Assembly: GCF_014192575.1 (NCBI RefSeq)
Contig: NZ_JACHYC010000016.1
Coordinates: forward strand, 1 to 51,920
Direction: 5' to 3'
DNA from: Variovorax sp. Sphag1AA
GTDB lineage: Bacteria > Pseudomonadota > Gammaproteobacteria > Burkholderiales > Burkholderiaceae_C
DNA length: 51,920 nucleotides
Position 1 is the first letter of the stretch. Every line of letters begins with the position of its first letter. Shown here piece after piece: positions 41,447-49,710 of the stretch. The notes under the pieces are model-generated. The model made no database searches. It saw nothing but the letters and a program-made list of their open reading frames with translations, and was not told the origin of the DNA. Made by a program: the position numbers and the translations under genes.

Positions 41447-42016
41447 ATGTACAAGTACGGACACCCTCTCAACTTCCAGCGCTGGATCGACGACAACGCG
41501 CACCTGCTGAAACCGCCGGTCGGCAACCAGCAGATCTGGAAGGACAGCGATTTCCTGGTCACCGTCGTCGGCGGGCCGAACAAGCGAAGCGACTTCCATG
41601 ACGATCCGATGGAGGAGTTCTTCTATCAGTTCAAGGGCAACGCGTATCTGCTAATCCTCGACCGGGGGAAGTACGACCGGGTCGACCTGAAGGAGGGCGA
41701 CATGTTCCTGATGGCGCCGCATGTGCTGCACTCGCCGCAGCGGCCCGAGGTCGGGAGCGTGTGCCTGGTGGTCGAACGTCAACGTCCCCAGAACGACATC
41801 GACGCCTTTCAATGGAACTGCGCCTGCTGCGGCCATCTGGTCCAGCGGTACACGGTCCAGCTCAGGAGCATCGTCGCGGACCTGCCTCCGACGTACGAGC
41901 GCTTCTACGCGTCATCGGAGGCGGATCGCACCTGCCCGAACTGCGGCGAGGTCCACCCTGGGCGTGATGCCGCCGCGTGGCATCACACGCTCACCAGCCA
42001 CCACGCGCTCGGCTAG
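41447..42016 (+). CDS. nbaC: 3-hydroxyanthranilate 3,4-dioxygenase
   Basis: A 189-residue bicupin-type extradiol dioxygenase. Iron ligands are His and Glu in DFHDDPMEEFFYQF and His in HVLHSPQRP. The rubredoxin-like second metal site of bacterial enzymes is intact: CACC (ACCGH) and CPNC near the C-terminus. PPVGNQQIW and VVGGPNKRSDFH are family signatures. It opens the ring of 3-hydroxyanthranilate to 2-amino-3-carboxymuconate semialdehyde. ATG 41447 follows GAGG. This gene fixes the identity of the whole operon. Confidence 0.96.
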   Translation: MYKYGHPLNFQRWIDDNAHLLKPPVGNQQIWKDSDFLVTVVGGPNKRSDFHDDPMEEFFYQFKGNAYLLILDRGKYDRVDLKEGDMFLMAPHVLHSPQRPEVGSVCLVVERQRPQNDIDAFQWNCACCGHLVQRYTVQLRSIVADLPPTYERFYASSEADRTCPNCGEVHPGRDAAAWHHTLTSHHALG

Positions 42017-42028
42017 TCGCAGGCATGT

Positions 42029-43054
42029 ATGAAAACACGCAAGAAGATTGACATGCATGCGCATCACTTTCCGCGGCTCACGCGGGAGGAAGCGAACTTG
42101 CTGAGTGCCCAATCGGGTCCCTGGTTGCATATCGACGCTGGCGGCGATCACGGCCAGATCATGCGGGGCAGCGAGCCGTTCCGGCCGGTCGATCGCGTGC
42201 TGTGGGACGCACACGCACGTCTCGAAGACCTGGACCGGCAAGGCGTCGAGATCCAGATCAGTTGCGCAACGCCCATCATGTTCGGCTACAGCGCCGAACC
42301 CAATGTGGCTGCCGACTGGTGCGCGCGGATGAACGACCATGCGCTGACGTTCGCCAGCGCCGACCCCTCGCGGCTCAAGGTGCTCGCGCAGGTGCCCCTG
42401 CAGGACCTCGACCTAGCGTGCATCGAGGCGACACGCGCCACGCGCGCCGGACACGTCGGCGTCCAGATCGGGAACCACCTGGGCCATCGGGACATGGACG
42501 ACGAACGGCTGGTGGCGTTCCTCACGCACTGCGCGCAGGAAGGCATCGCTGTCCTGGTCCATCCGTGGGACATGATGGGCGAAGGCCGCATGAAGAAGTG
42601 GATGCTGCCCTGGCTGGTCGCGATGCCGGCCGAGACGCAACTGGGCATGCTCTCGCTGATCCTGTCGGGTGCGTTTGAGCGCATTCCGAAGTCCTTGAAG
42701 ATCTGCTTTGCCCATGGCGGCGGTGCATTCGCGTTCCTGCTCGGCAGGGTCGACAACGCGTGGAAGCACCGCGACATCGTTCGGGAGAACTGCCCGAACC
42801 TGCCGTCTTCCTACGTCGACCGCTTCCATGTCGACAGCGCGGTCTTCGAGCAGCGCTCCTTGCGCTTGCTGACGGAAGTGCACGGTACGAACCGCATCCT
42901 GCTCGGCTCCGACTACCCGTTCCCGCTGGGCGAGGCCCGTATCGGAACGCTGATCGAAGAGGCCGACTTCCTTTCCGAAGCAGATCGTTCCCGCATGCTC
43001 GCCGGCAACGCAGAAGAGTTCTTCTCGCTGTCCGATGCGTACGTGGAAGCGTGA
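42029..43054 (+). CDS. nbaD: 2-amino-3-carboxymuconate-6-semialdehyde decarboxylase (ACMSD)
   Basis: A 341-residue amidohydrolase-fold decarboxylase. Zinc ligands are visible: HxH in KIDMHAHHFP, His in VLVHPWDMMG, His in CFAHGGGAFAFLLGR and Asp in LLGSDYPFPLGE. Length and motifs match the Pseudomonas enzyme (about 334 residues). It decarboxylates the ring-fission product to 2-aminomuconate semialdehyde, which the dehydrogenase at 39495 oxidises. It lies 12 bases after the dioxygenase gene. Confidence 0.95.
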   Translation: MKTRKKIDMHAHHFPRLTREEANLLSAQSGPWLHIDAGGDHGQIMRGSEPFRPVDRVLWDAHARLEDLDRQGVEIQISCATPIMFGYSAEPNVAADWCARMNDHALTFASADPSRLKVLAQVPLQDLDLACIEATRATRAGHVGVQIGNHLGHRDMDDERLVAFLTHCAQEGIAVLVHPWDMMGEGRMKKWMLPWLVAMPAETQLGMLSLILSGAFERIPKSLKICFAHGGGAFAFLLGRVDNAWKHRDIVRENCPNLPSSYVDRFHVDSAVFEQRSLRLLTEVHGTNRILLGSDYPFPLGEARIGTLIEEADFLSEADRSRMLAGNAEEFFSLSDAYVEA

Positions 43055-43080
43055 ATGCCGCCATCCCAGAGAGACCACAA

Positions 43081-43890
43081 GTGACGACTGACCAACTAGC
43101 CACAGCCGCCCGTTCGCTGCGCGATGCCGCCGCGTCCGGGCAATATCTACCGCCGTTGCGCGAGACCTATCCGACGCTGGACGCGAAGTCCGCCTACGAG
43201 ATTCAGCGCATCAACACCGAGCATCGTGTCGCCAGCGGGCGGCGCATCGTCGGCCGCAAGATCGGATTGACCGCGCGCGCCGTGCAAACCCAGTTGGGCG
43301 TGAACCAGCCGGATTTCGGCGTCCTGTTCGACGACATGGGCTACGGCGACGGGGAGCCCGTGCCGTTGCTCGCGCTGCAGCAGCCGAAGATCGAGGCGGA
43401 AGTCGCTTTCGTGCTCGGCCGTGACCTGGACATGCCCTCGCCGTCCCAGGTCGATGTGATGCGTGCGATCGACCATGCATTGCCCGCGCTGGAAATCGTG
43501 GGCAGCCGCATTGCCAACTGGAGCATCAAGTTCGTCGACACCGTCGCGGACAACGCTTCGTCGAGCGCCTACGTGCTCGGCAGCACGCCCCGGCGTCTAT
43601 CGGATTTCGACCTGCGGCTGTGTGGCATGGTGATGACCCGTCGTGGCGAACCTGTCTCCGTGGGCGCTGGTGCAGCCTGCCTTGGCAACCCGATCAACGC
43701 CGTGGTCTGGCTTGCACGGACCATGGCGGCGCTTGGCGAACCGCTGCGCGCCGGGGACCTGGTGCTGTCCGGCGCGCTGGGGCCCATGGTTCCGGTACTG
43801 CCTGGCGATGTCTTCGAGACACGCATCCACGGGCTCGGCGGGATCAAGGCCGTCTTCGAAGCGGCAAGCAACACCAAGGAGCAAGCATGA
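43081..43890 (+). CDS. nbaG: 2-oxopent-4-enoate (2-hydroxypenta-2,4-dienoate) hydratase
   Basis: A 269-residue FAH-superfamily hydratase of the MhpD/DmpE type. IVGRKIGLTARAVQTQLGVN, then QPDFGVLFDDM, is the hydratase signature. PKIEAEVAFVLGRDL and DTVADNASSSAYVLG carry the metal-site acids. It adds water to 2-hydroxypentadienoate to give 4-hydroxy-2-oxovalerate. The start is GTG 43081 (GAGAG upstream) or GTG 43051, which overlaps the ACMSD stop; the ATG of the longer open frame lies deep inside ACMSD. It overlaps the next gene by four bases. Confidence 0.9.
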   Translation: MTTDQLATAARSLRDAAASGQYLPPLRETYPTLDAKSAYEIQRINTEHRVASGRRIVGRKIGLTARAVQTQLGVNQPDFGVLFDDMGYGDGEPVPLLALQQPKIEAEVAFVLGRDLDMPSPSQVDVMRAIDHALPALEIVGSRIANWSIKFVDTVADNASSSAYVLGSTPRRLSDFDLRLCGMVMTRRGEPVSVGAGAACLGNPINAVVWLARTMAALGEPLRAGDLVLSGALGPMVPVLPGDVFETRIHGLGGIKAVFEAASNTKEQA

Positions 43891-44654
43891 GCCGCATCCA
43901 GAACGTGGCGGAACTGCTGGACGACGCGGCACGTGCCGCCGGGTCGGTGTTCCAGATAGATCCTGATGGCCGGCTGTCGGTCGCCGATGCCTATGCAATC
44001 CAGGCCGCGTCGATCGAGCGTCGCGTGCAACGCGGCGAGCGACGCGTCGGTGTCAAGATGGGCTTCACCAGCCGCGCGAAGATGATCCAGATGGGCATCG
44101 ACGATGTCATCTGGGGCCGCCTGTCGAGCGGCATGCAGGTTGAAGAAGGTTCGATGGTGAAGCGCTCCCGCTTCATCCATCCGAGGGTCGAGCCGGAGAT
44201 CGCCTTTGTGTTGAAGAAGGAACTCGCCGGCGATGTCACGGCCGCGGAAGCCTTGGCCGCTGTCGAGGCGGTGGCCCCGGCGCTGGAGATCATCGATTCA
44301 CGCTATCGCGACTTCAAGTTCAGCCTGACGGACGTGATCGCCGACAACGCATCTTCCAGTGGATTTATCGTCGGGGCCTGGAACGATCCGCGCCAGGACT
44401 TCAGCAACCTGGGGCTGACGATGAACATCGACGGTCGCACGGTGCAGGTCGGATCGACCGCGGCCATCCTTGGGCATCCGCTGCGCTCGCTCGTCGCCGC
44501 AGCGCGCCTGTCCGCCGCCGCCGGCGAGCCGCTCCGGGCGGGCTGGATCGTCATGGCAGGAGGTGCAACGCCCGCCGAGTGGATCGAGCCTGGCCAGTAT
44601 GTCTCCATCGAGGTGGAGCGACTGGGCGTGGCCGGCTTTCATGTCGGGGAGTAG
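43887..44654 (+). CDS. nbaH: 4-oxalocrotonate decarboxylase
   Basis: A 255-residue paralogue of the preceding hydratase. GVKMGFTSRAKMIQMGIDDV, then IWG, matches the DmpH-type decarboxylase (GLKMGLTSxAKMxQMG). PRVEPEIAFVLKKEL, IIDSRYRDFKFSLTDVIADN and LGHPLRSLVAAARLSAAAGE agree. It decarboxylates 4-oxalocrotonate to 2-hydroxypenta-2,4-dienoate and probably forms a complex with the hydratase, as in DmpE/DmpH. No tautomerase gene (4-oxalocrotonate isomerase) is present; the aminomuconate branch does not strictly need one. Confidence 0.9.
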   Translation: MSRIQNVAELLDDAARAAGSVFQIDPDGRLSVADAYAIQAASIERRVQRGERRVGVKMGFTSRAKMIQMGIDDVIWGRLSSGMQVEEGSMVKRSRFIHPRVEPEIAFVLKKELAGDVTAAEALAAVEAVAPALEIIDSRYRDFKFSLTDVIADNASSSGFIVGAWNDPRQDFSNLGLTMNIDGRTVQVGSTAAILGHPLRSLVAAARLSAAAGEPLRAGWIVMAGGATPAEWIEPGQYVSIEVERLGVAGFHVGE

Positions 44655-44699
44655 CTGCTCCCTAGCGCTCCGACCCACCCCTAAACCGAAGGAATCTTT

Positions 44700-45659
44700 G
44701 TGACTCAGAAACTGAAGGCCGCGATCATTGGTCCCGGTAACATCGGCACCGACCTGATGATCAAGGTCATGCGCAACAGCAAGCACCTGGAGATGGGTGC
44801 GATGGTCGGCGTGGATGCCGCGTCCGATGGCCTCGCGCGTGCAGCGCGCCTGGGCATCGCCACAACGTCCGACGGGCTGGATGGTCTGCTGAAGCTCGAC
44901 GTCTTCGATGACATCGACATCGTGTTCGATGCGACCTCCGCAAACGCACACCAACGCCACAACGACGCGCTGGCGGCCCATGGTGTCCAGGTGATCGACC
45001 TGACGCCGGCGGCGATCGGACCGTACGTCATTCCCGCGATCAATCTGGATGCAGAGAACGCGAGCAACATCAACATGGTGACCTGCGGCGGGCAGGCCAC
45101 CATCCCGATGGTCGCGGCCGTGTCGCAGGTCGCGAAGGTCCACTATGCCGAGATCGTCGCATCGATCTCGAGCAAGAGCGCCGGACCGGGGACGCGTGCC
45201 AACATCGACGAGTTCACCGAGACCACGAAGGCGGCCATCGAGAAGCTGGGCGGGGCCGAGCGCGGCAAGGCAATCATCGTGCTGAATCCTGCGGAACCGC
45301 CGCTGATCATGCGGGACACCGTGTTCGTCCTCTCCGAGCTGGCGGACCAGGCTGAAGTCGAGGCGAGCATCGCGAGGATGGTCGCCAAGGTCCAGGCGTA
45401 CGTGCCCGGCTACCGGTTGAAGCAACGAGTGCAGTTCGACGTCGTCCCTGCGGACTGTCCGCTCAACGTGCCGAAGCTCGGGCCTCGCCATGGCCTCAAG
45501 ACCTCCGTCTTCCTGGAGGTGGAGGGGGCCGCGCACTACCTACCGTCCTACGCCGGCAACCTCGACATCATGACCTCCGCCGCGCTTGCCTGCGGCGACA
45601 TGATGGCCCAAAGACGCATCGCCGACGGCACCGCCCGCGGCCTCAAGGAGAAGGCATGA
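44700..45659 (+). CDS. nbaJ: Acetaldehyde dehydrogenase (acylating)
   Basis: A 319-residue DmpF/MhpF-type enzyme. The NAD motif is IIGPGNIGTDLMIKVM, the acyl-accepting Cys is in NMVTCGGQATIPM and SISSKSAGPGTRANIDEFTE is conserved. It converts acetaldehyde to acetyl-CoA, channelled from the aldolase. GTG 44700 starts the gene after GAAGGAA. It overlaps the aldolase gene by four bases, matching the fixed physical coupling of this enzyme pair. Confidence 0.96.
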   Translation: MTQKLKAAIIGPGNIGTDLMIKVMRNSKHLEMGAMVGVDAASDGLARAARLGIATTSDGLDGLLKLDVFDDIDIVFDATSANAHQRHNDALAAHGVQVIDLTPAAIGPYVIPAINLDAENASNINMVTCGGQATIPMVAAVSQVAKVHYAEIVASISSKSAGPGTRANIDEFTETTKAAIEKLGGAERGKAIIVLNPAEPPLIMRDTVFVLSELADQAEVEASIARMVAKVQAYVPGYRLKQRVQFDVVPADCPLNVPKLGPRHGLKTSVFLEVEGAAHYLPSYAGNLDIMTSAALACGDMMAQRRIADGTARGLKEKA

Positions 45660-46714
45660 GCAACAACGAGCAGGGCATCGGCAAGAAGCTCTACATCAGC
45701 GACGTGACGCTGCGCGACGGCAGTCATGCGATCCGCCACCAATACAGCATCGCGCATGTCAAGGCCATCTCGGCCGCATTGGACGCGGCGGGCGTCGACA
45801 GCATCGAGGTCGCCCATGGCGATGGTCTGGAGGGTTCGAGCTTCAACTACGGCTTCGGCGCACACACGGACGTCGAATGGATCTCGGCAGTGGCCGAGAC
45901 CGTCAGGACGGCAAAGGTCGCGACGCTCCTGCTGCCGGGCATCGGAACGACGCATGATCTTCGCAACGCATTCGACGCGGGAGCCCGGGTGGTTCGCGTC
46001 GCGATGCATTGCACCGAAGCCGATGTGTCCCGCCAGCATCTGGAGTACGCGCGCCATCTTGGGATGGACCCCGTCGGTTTCCTGATGATGAGCCACATGA
46101 CCACGCCGCAAAAGCTGGCGGAGCAGGCGCGTCTCATGGAGAGCTACGGTGCGACCTGCGTCTATGTCGTCGATTCGGGCGGTGCGCTGGGCATGAGCGA
46201 CGTGCGCGACCGATTCCGTGCGTTCAAGGACGTCCTGAAGCCAGAGACGCAGACCGGCATTCATGCGCATCACAACCTCAGCCTCGGCGTTGCCAATTCC
46301 ATGGTGGCGGTGGAAGAGGGCTGCGACCGGATCGACGCGAGCCTGACCGGCATGGGCGCAGGAGCGGGCAATGCCCCGCTCGAGGTGTTCATCGCCGCGG
46401 CAGAGCGGCAGGGTTGGAATCACGGCACCAATCTCTACATGCTGATGGATGCGGCCGACGATCTTGTGCGCCCGCTCCAGGATCGGCCGGTGCGTGTCGA
46501 CCGTGAAACGCTCGCGCTCGGCTACGCCGGCGTGTATTCGAGCTTCCTGCGGCATGCGGAGGCCGCGGCCGAGAAGTACGGCCTCAAGACCGTCGACATC
46601 CTCGTCGAGCTGGGCGCCCGGAAGATGGTGGGTGGGCAGGAGGACATGATCGTCGACGTAGCGCTCGACCTGCTGAAGTCCTCTTCATCAACCAACAAGC
46701 ATCAACTTCCCTGA
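45656..46714 (+). CDS. nbaI: 4-hydroxy-2-oxovalerate aldolase
   Basis: A 352-residue DmpG/MhpE-type class II aldolase. The metal and catalytic motif is YISDVTLRDGSHAIRHQY, with GIHAHHNLSLGVANSMVAVE, then EGCDRIDASLTGMGAGAGNA. A C-terminal DmpG-type communication domain is present. It cleaves 4-hydroxy-2-oxovalerate into pyruvate and acetaldehyde and passes the latter to the dehydrogenase encoded upstream. The start lies inside the previous stop. Confidence 0.96.
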   Translation: MSNNEQGIGKKLYISDVTLRDGSHAIRHQYSIAHVKAISAALDAAGVDSIEVAHGDGLEGSSFNYGFGAHTDVEWISAVAETVRTAKVATLLLPGIGTTHDLRNAFDAGARVVRVAMHCTEADVSRQHLEYARHLGMDPVGFLMMSHMTTPQKLAEQARLMESYGATCVYVVDSGGALGMSDVRDRFRAFKDVLKPETQTGIHAHHNLSLGVANSMVAVEEGCDRIDASLTGMGAGAGNAPLEVFIAAAERQGWNHGTNLYMLMDAADDLVRPLQDRPVRVDRETLALGYAGVYSSFLRHAEAAAEKYGLKTVDILVELGARKMVGGQEDMIVDVALDLLKSSSSTNKHQLP

Positions 46715-46723
46715 CGCAAGTCC

Positions 46724-47218
46724 ATGACCAAGCTCACCACACCTCCCGTATCGCTGCTCGATCTCTACCAGGGCGACACCATACTGCCTCTTTACTCGAC
46801 CACCGTCGTCGTCGGCGGCGGCGAGGCGCGCCATGCGCGCTCCTCGGGGGTTGCACGGTCGGACGATGGAGAACTCGATCTCGTGTTGCGCCTGCCTAAG
46901 CAATTGGGTGGCAACGGAGGCGGGACCAACCCTGAACAGCTCTTTGCCGCAGGCTACGCGGCTTGCTTCCACGGCGCAATGACGTTGGTCGCCTTGAAGC
47001 GGAAAGTCCGATTGCCTGCTGATCTGGAAATCAAGGCTACTGTAACGTTCGGCCGTGATCCTGGGGACGGCTTGTTCCTAATCACCGCTGAACTCCAGGT
47101 CGCACTTCCTTCGATGAATGACGAAGAAGCCGATGAGCTCATCTCGGAAACTGAGAAGATCTGCCCTTACGCAAAGATGGCGAGTACCGGCTACCAGTCG
47201 AACATCAGGCGCATATAG
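46724..47218 (+). CDS. Ohr/OsmC-family organic hydroperoxide resistance protein
   Basis: A 164-residue peroxidase of the Ohr subgroup. LPKQLGGNGGGTNPEQLFAA, GYAACFHGAM holds the peroxidatic Cys and EKICPYAKMA the resolving Cys. It reduces organic hydroperoxides. It lies 9 bases after the aldolase gene on the same strand, so it may be the last gene of the ring-cleavage operon. The N-terminus has about 20 residues more than typical Ohr (MTKLTTPPVSLLDLYQGDTI). Confidence 0.9.
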   Translation: MTKLTTPPVSLLDLYQGDTILPLYSTTVVVGGGEARHARSSGVARSDDGELDLVLRLPKQLGGNGGGTNPEQLFAAGYAACFHGAMTLVALKRKVRLPADLEIKATVTFGRDPGDGLFLITAELQVALPSMNDEEADELISETEKICPYAKMASTGYQSNIRRI

Positions 47219-47640
47219 GTCCGGGTGAAGTTGCTGAGCTCATCGGTAGTTCCCGTATCGGGCCATCCTCCGCTGGCGTTGACTCGGGAGAGAACGCTTG
47301 AAGGGCCGAGAGAGGGGCAAACGGCTGCCCTTCGGCAGCCGCATTGATAGGCGCGTCATGGCCCGGTATCGGCCAAGGAACTGAAGTGCTTGCGTACGTC
47401 TCGGTCGGTCATCGACGAAATACGTACGGCAAGGCTAGTTTCTTTGATGGGCAGTAAAGGCGGCTACGACGGACAGGAAGCCGCTCTCCCGTCCGATGAC
47501 TGCTCAACTCAACCCAGCCGTTTCGATGATTGAGCTCTCCAATGCCGTTGTGCATCGGGTGCGGCCAGTTTGACAGGAACCACCTACTACTCCTGTCCGC
47601 CGCGAAGCGGCTGCGAACCGACCGCGCCTGACACGACGAC
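47219..47640. other. Intergenic stretch with one strong hairpin, no gene
   Basis: About 420 bases between the Ohr-like gene and the recombinase relic. CGGCTGCC (47322-47329) and GGCAGCCG (47334-47341) form an 8-bp stem with a CTTC loop. This may be the operon terminator, though no T-run follows. No coding frame is convincing. Confidence 0.45.
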
Positions 47641-48260
47641 CTACACGTCGAGCTGTTCAGCAATATCCAAAGCGTCGTCGACCTCGATGCCAAGGTACCT
47701 GACCGTGCTCTCAAGCTTGTTGTGACCCAACAAGATCTGCACCGCTCGCAGGTTCTTCGTCTTCTTGTAGATCATGGACGCCTTGGTGCGACGCATCGAG
47801 TGGGTGCCATACGCCGTCGTGTCCAGTCCGATTTCCTCTACCCAGCCATGAACGATCCTGGCGTATTGCCGGGTGCCAAGGTGAGAAGAGTCGTCAATCC
47901 GACTGGGAATACAAAGTCGTCGGGACGTAGGTGCTTGGAGCCAATCCACGCTATCAAAGAGTCGCGAGTTGTCTGGGTGATCTCGAACTGAACCGGCCTG
48001 TGAGTCTTCCGTTGCATGACCGTTACGCGATTGGCCACTCGGTCGCCATGGCAGACGTCACGCACGCGCAGCGAGACTAGGTCACAGCCCCGCAGCTTGC
48101 TGTCGAAGCCGAGGTTGAAAAGTGCCAGATCCCGGATACGTTTGCGTATCTCCAAGTGTGTTCGAATGGCCCAGACTTCTTTTGCCTTGAGCGGTGCCTT
48201 CTGGCCAATCAGCTTTCCCTTGTTCCAAGGTCCATGGGCGGAGGTGTCGTGCGATTCCAT
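47641..48260 (-). pseudogene. Tyrosine recombinase/phage-type integrase, disrupted by one frameshift
   Basis: The N-terminal part (from ATG 48260: WNKGKLIGQKAPLKAKEVWA, FNLGFDSKLRGCDLVSLRV, MQRKTHRPVQFEIT) reads to FVFP. A one-base loss in the GGG at 47905-47907 then moves the frame to SRIDDSSHLGTRQYARIVHG, GTHSMRRTKASMIY and LLGHNKLESTVRYLGIEVDD. All catalytic residues can be found (Arg in KLRG, Lys in RKT, HxxR in HSMRR, His in LGHN, Tyr in VRYLG). The joined protein would be about 206 residues, a compact family common in proteobacterial accessory regions. Recent decay is likely because only one lesion is seen. Confidence 0.85.
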
Positions 48261-48279
48261 GATGCACTCCTTCTCAAAA

Positions 48280-48296
48280 GGATGGCAATGCCATCC
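48280..48296. promoter_or_regulatory. Perfect palindrome upstream of the recombinase relic
   Basis: GGATGGCA-A-TGCCATCC, two 8-base arms around one base, 20 bases upstream of the recombinase start. It could be an operator for it. A second hairpin, CCGCAG/CTGCGG, follows at 48307-48322. Confidence 0.35.
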
Positions 48297-48489
48297 TCCA
48301 CCGAGGCCGCAGCCACCTGCGGCTGCTCACTGGAGCCGTCCACCATGTTGAATGCTACAGAGAGGCCCCGGGCAAGGGGCGTCGCCGCCACGTGCTCACC
48401 TTAGCTGAGCTAGGCAACGCGACGCGGTAAGCACGCTGAGGCCGGGCACAGCGGTCCGCTCACGAGCGGTGTGGCGCACAACCAGCGGC

Positions 48490-48876
48490 CCACGCACCTG
48501 GGGCAGCGTTGTTGGCAGTGGCATGCAGGGACGCGGCATGGGACAGGGCCGTCACTCAGACCCGGACTAGCAGCAGTGGCGCAATGAGCAGCTTCAGCGT
48601 TTCGACGACGACTTCGAGGCGTTTCGACGCGAGCGATACGGGAAGTTTGCCAGTGAGTTCGACGCTTGGCGCAGCAATCGCGCGAGCCAGAATCCCTCGA
48701 TTGAAGGCAGCCCGCCGGCAGCCAGACAGGAACGCCCGCCGCGAGCGGCAACGCTTCCGAAATGGTCGGTGGACGCTCGGAAGACTCTTCCTCGTCGAAG
48801 CAGCACGGTTAAGCGGCGTTCGGAGCGCCACTCAGCCACGGATCTACGCATGATGAGCGCAGACTCAAACGCCTAG
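48490..48876 (+). pseudogene. SWFGD-type (charged WRxERY repeat) protein, C-terminal remnant with a nonsense codon
   Basis: The frame MQGRGMGQGRHSDPD-stop-QQWRNEQLQRFDDDF, FEAFRRERYGKFASEFDAWR, SNRASQNPS matches the C-terminal part of SWFGD-domain proteins, where DPDYxQWRNEQ is usual. The TAG at 48568-48570 replaces the expected Tyr codon (TAC or TAT to TAG). Nothing recognisable remains upstream of about 48490, so the N-terminal domain is lost. The frame ends at TAG 48874-48876. These proteins have no known biochemical role. Confidence 0.65.
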
Positions 48877-49088
48877 ACGTGACGCGGGAGTTGGCCCAAA
48901 CCCCGCGCCCATCTGCGTTTGGCCAAATGCCTTCGTACCTTTTCCGCCGAAGATCCAACGGCGGCAACCGCTTCGCGCAGTTCTCTTTCCGAACAGCCCA
49001 ACGATCTCGTCCAAGTACATACGTCTTGCTCGTCGTCGAGCGTGATCCGCTGGCCCTTCAGCGGCTTGTTATCGGGAATTTCGTGCAT
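48873..49088 (-). CDS. DUF3606-family small protein
   Basis: A 71-residue protein (MHEIPDNKPLKGQRITLDDE, QDVCTWTRSLGCSERELREA, VAAVGSSAEKVRRHLAKRR). The pattern R-I-x-L-x-[ED]-x2-[DE]-V-x2-W-T-x-x-L-G-[VC]-[ST]-E-x-x-L-x-x-A-V is that of DUF3606, a small helical domain found in many proteobacteria. Function unknown. ATG 49088 gives the family length. An open frame extends further upstream without conservation. It ends against the SWFGD remnant. Confidence 0.75.
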   Translation of the reverse strand: MHEIPDNKPLKGQRITLDDEQDVCTWTRSLGCSERELREAVAAVGSSAEKVRRHLAKRRWARGLGQLPRHV

Positions 49089-49219
49089 GGTAGTGGTTCG
49101 ATTCAGCTCGCGTGTGCGCCCATTGCGCACCCCGGCGCAACCCAGGAATTCGACGCGCTCAACGGCGTTTCCTTCGAGACAAGCGTGTCTTCCCGCATAC
49201 TCGCAAGACCCGCTGACAT

Positions 49220-49468
49220 TCAACTGGACGTCGCGGGGTGACGCGAAAGAAAGTCGCGTATCCAACGACGACCTTTGTCGGCGAGCACCGTTCGCGCCGA
49301 GGCATCGTCACCGACGCTCTTGGCAATCGAAAGCCGGCACATGGTGGCTCCGGCGAGCGCGATCACGGCCGTGTAGTACGGGCTTCCGTCCCGGATGACC
49401 TCCATCGTCCAATCTTCGGGCGCGCGCAACTCGGGCCGCGGTGCAGGCCCCGTTTTGTCGAGATTCAA
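49220..49468 (-). CDS. Small unknown protein with a TTG start
   Basis: An 82-residue protein of no family I recognise (NLDKTGPAPRPELRAPEDWT, MEVIRDGSPYYTAVIALAGA, TMCRLSIAKSVGDDASA, GRRWIRDFLSRHP). TTG 49468 is chosen because GGAGGG lies 6-7 bases upstream; the nearest ATG (49501) has no such site. Codon use is even and protein-like, and an IALAGATMCRLSIA helix is hydrophobic. Probably real, function unknown. Confidence 0.5.
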   Translation of the reverse strand: MNLDKTGPAPRPELRAPEDWTMEVIRDGSPYYTAVIALAGATMCRLSIAKSVGDDASARTVLADKGRRWIRDFLSRHPATSS

Positions 49469-49710
49469 AGTGTTTCCCTCCGCGGGCAATCGCGCCCGCA
49501 TATGGACCATCGGAGCCGGCCATGAACAGCGTGTGAACATGGACTCAGCTATGAGGACATTGAGGGCTGCTGTGTTGCGCGGGCGCTGCCCGTTGCCGGC
49601 CGTCATCCAGGAGGATATTGATGTTGTGGCAGCCGCTGCCGACGTCGCGAGCATTGCATCGTTGCGGCCCTCCAGCACGTCATGCGAAGCCCCTCGGATG
49701 CACTGCGTGC

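Noticed and set aside
42760..43080. Upstream extension of the hydratase gene into ACMSD
   Set aside because: The extended frame overlaps the well-conserved ACMSD C-terminus in another frame. GTG 43081 fits the family start.
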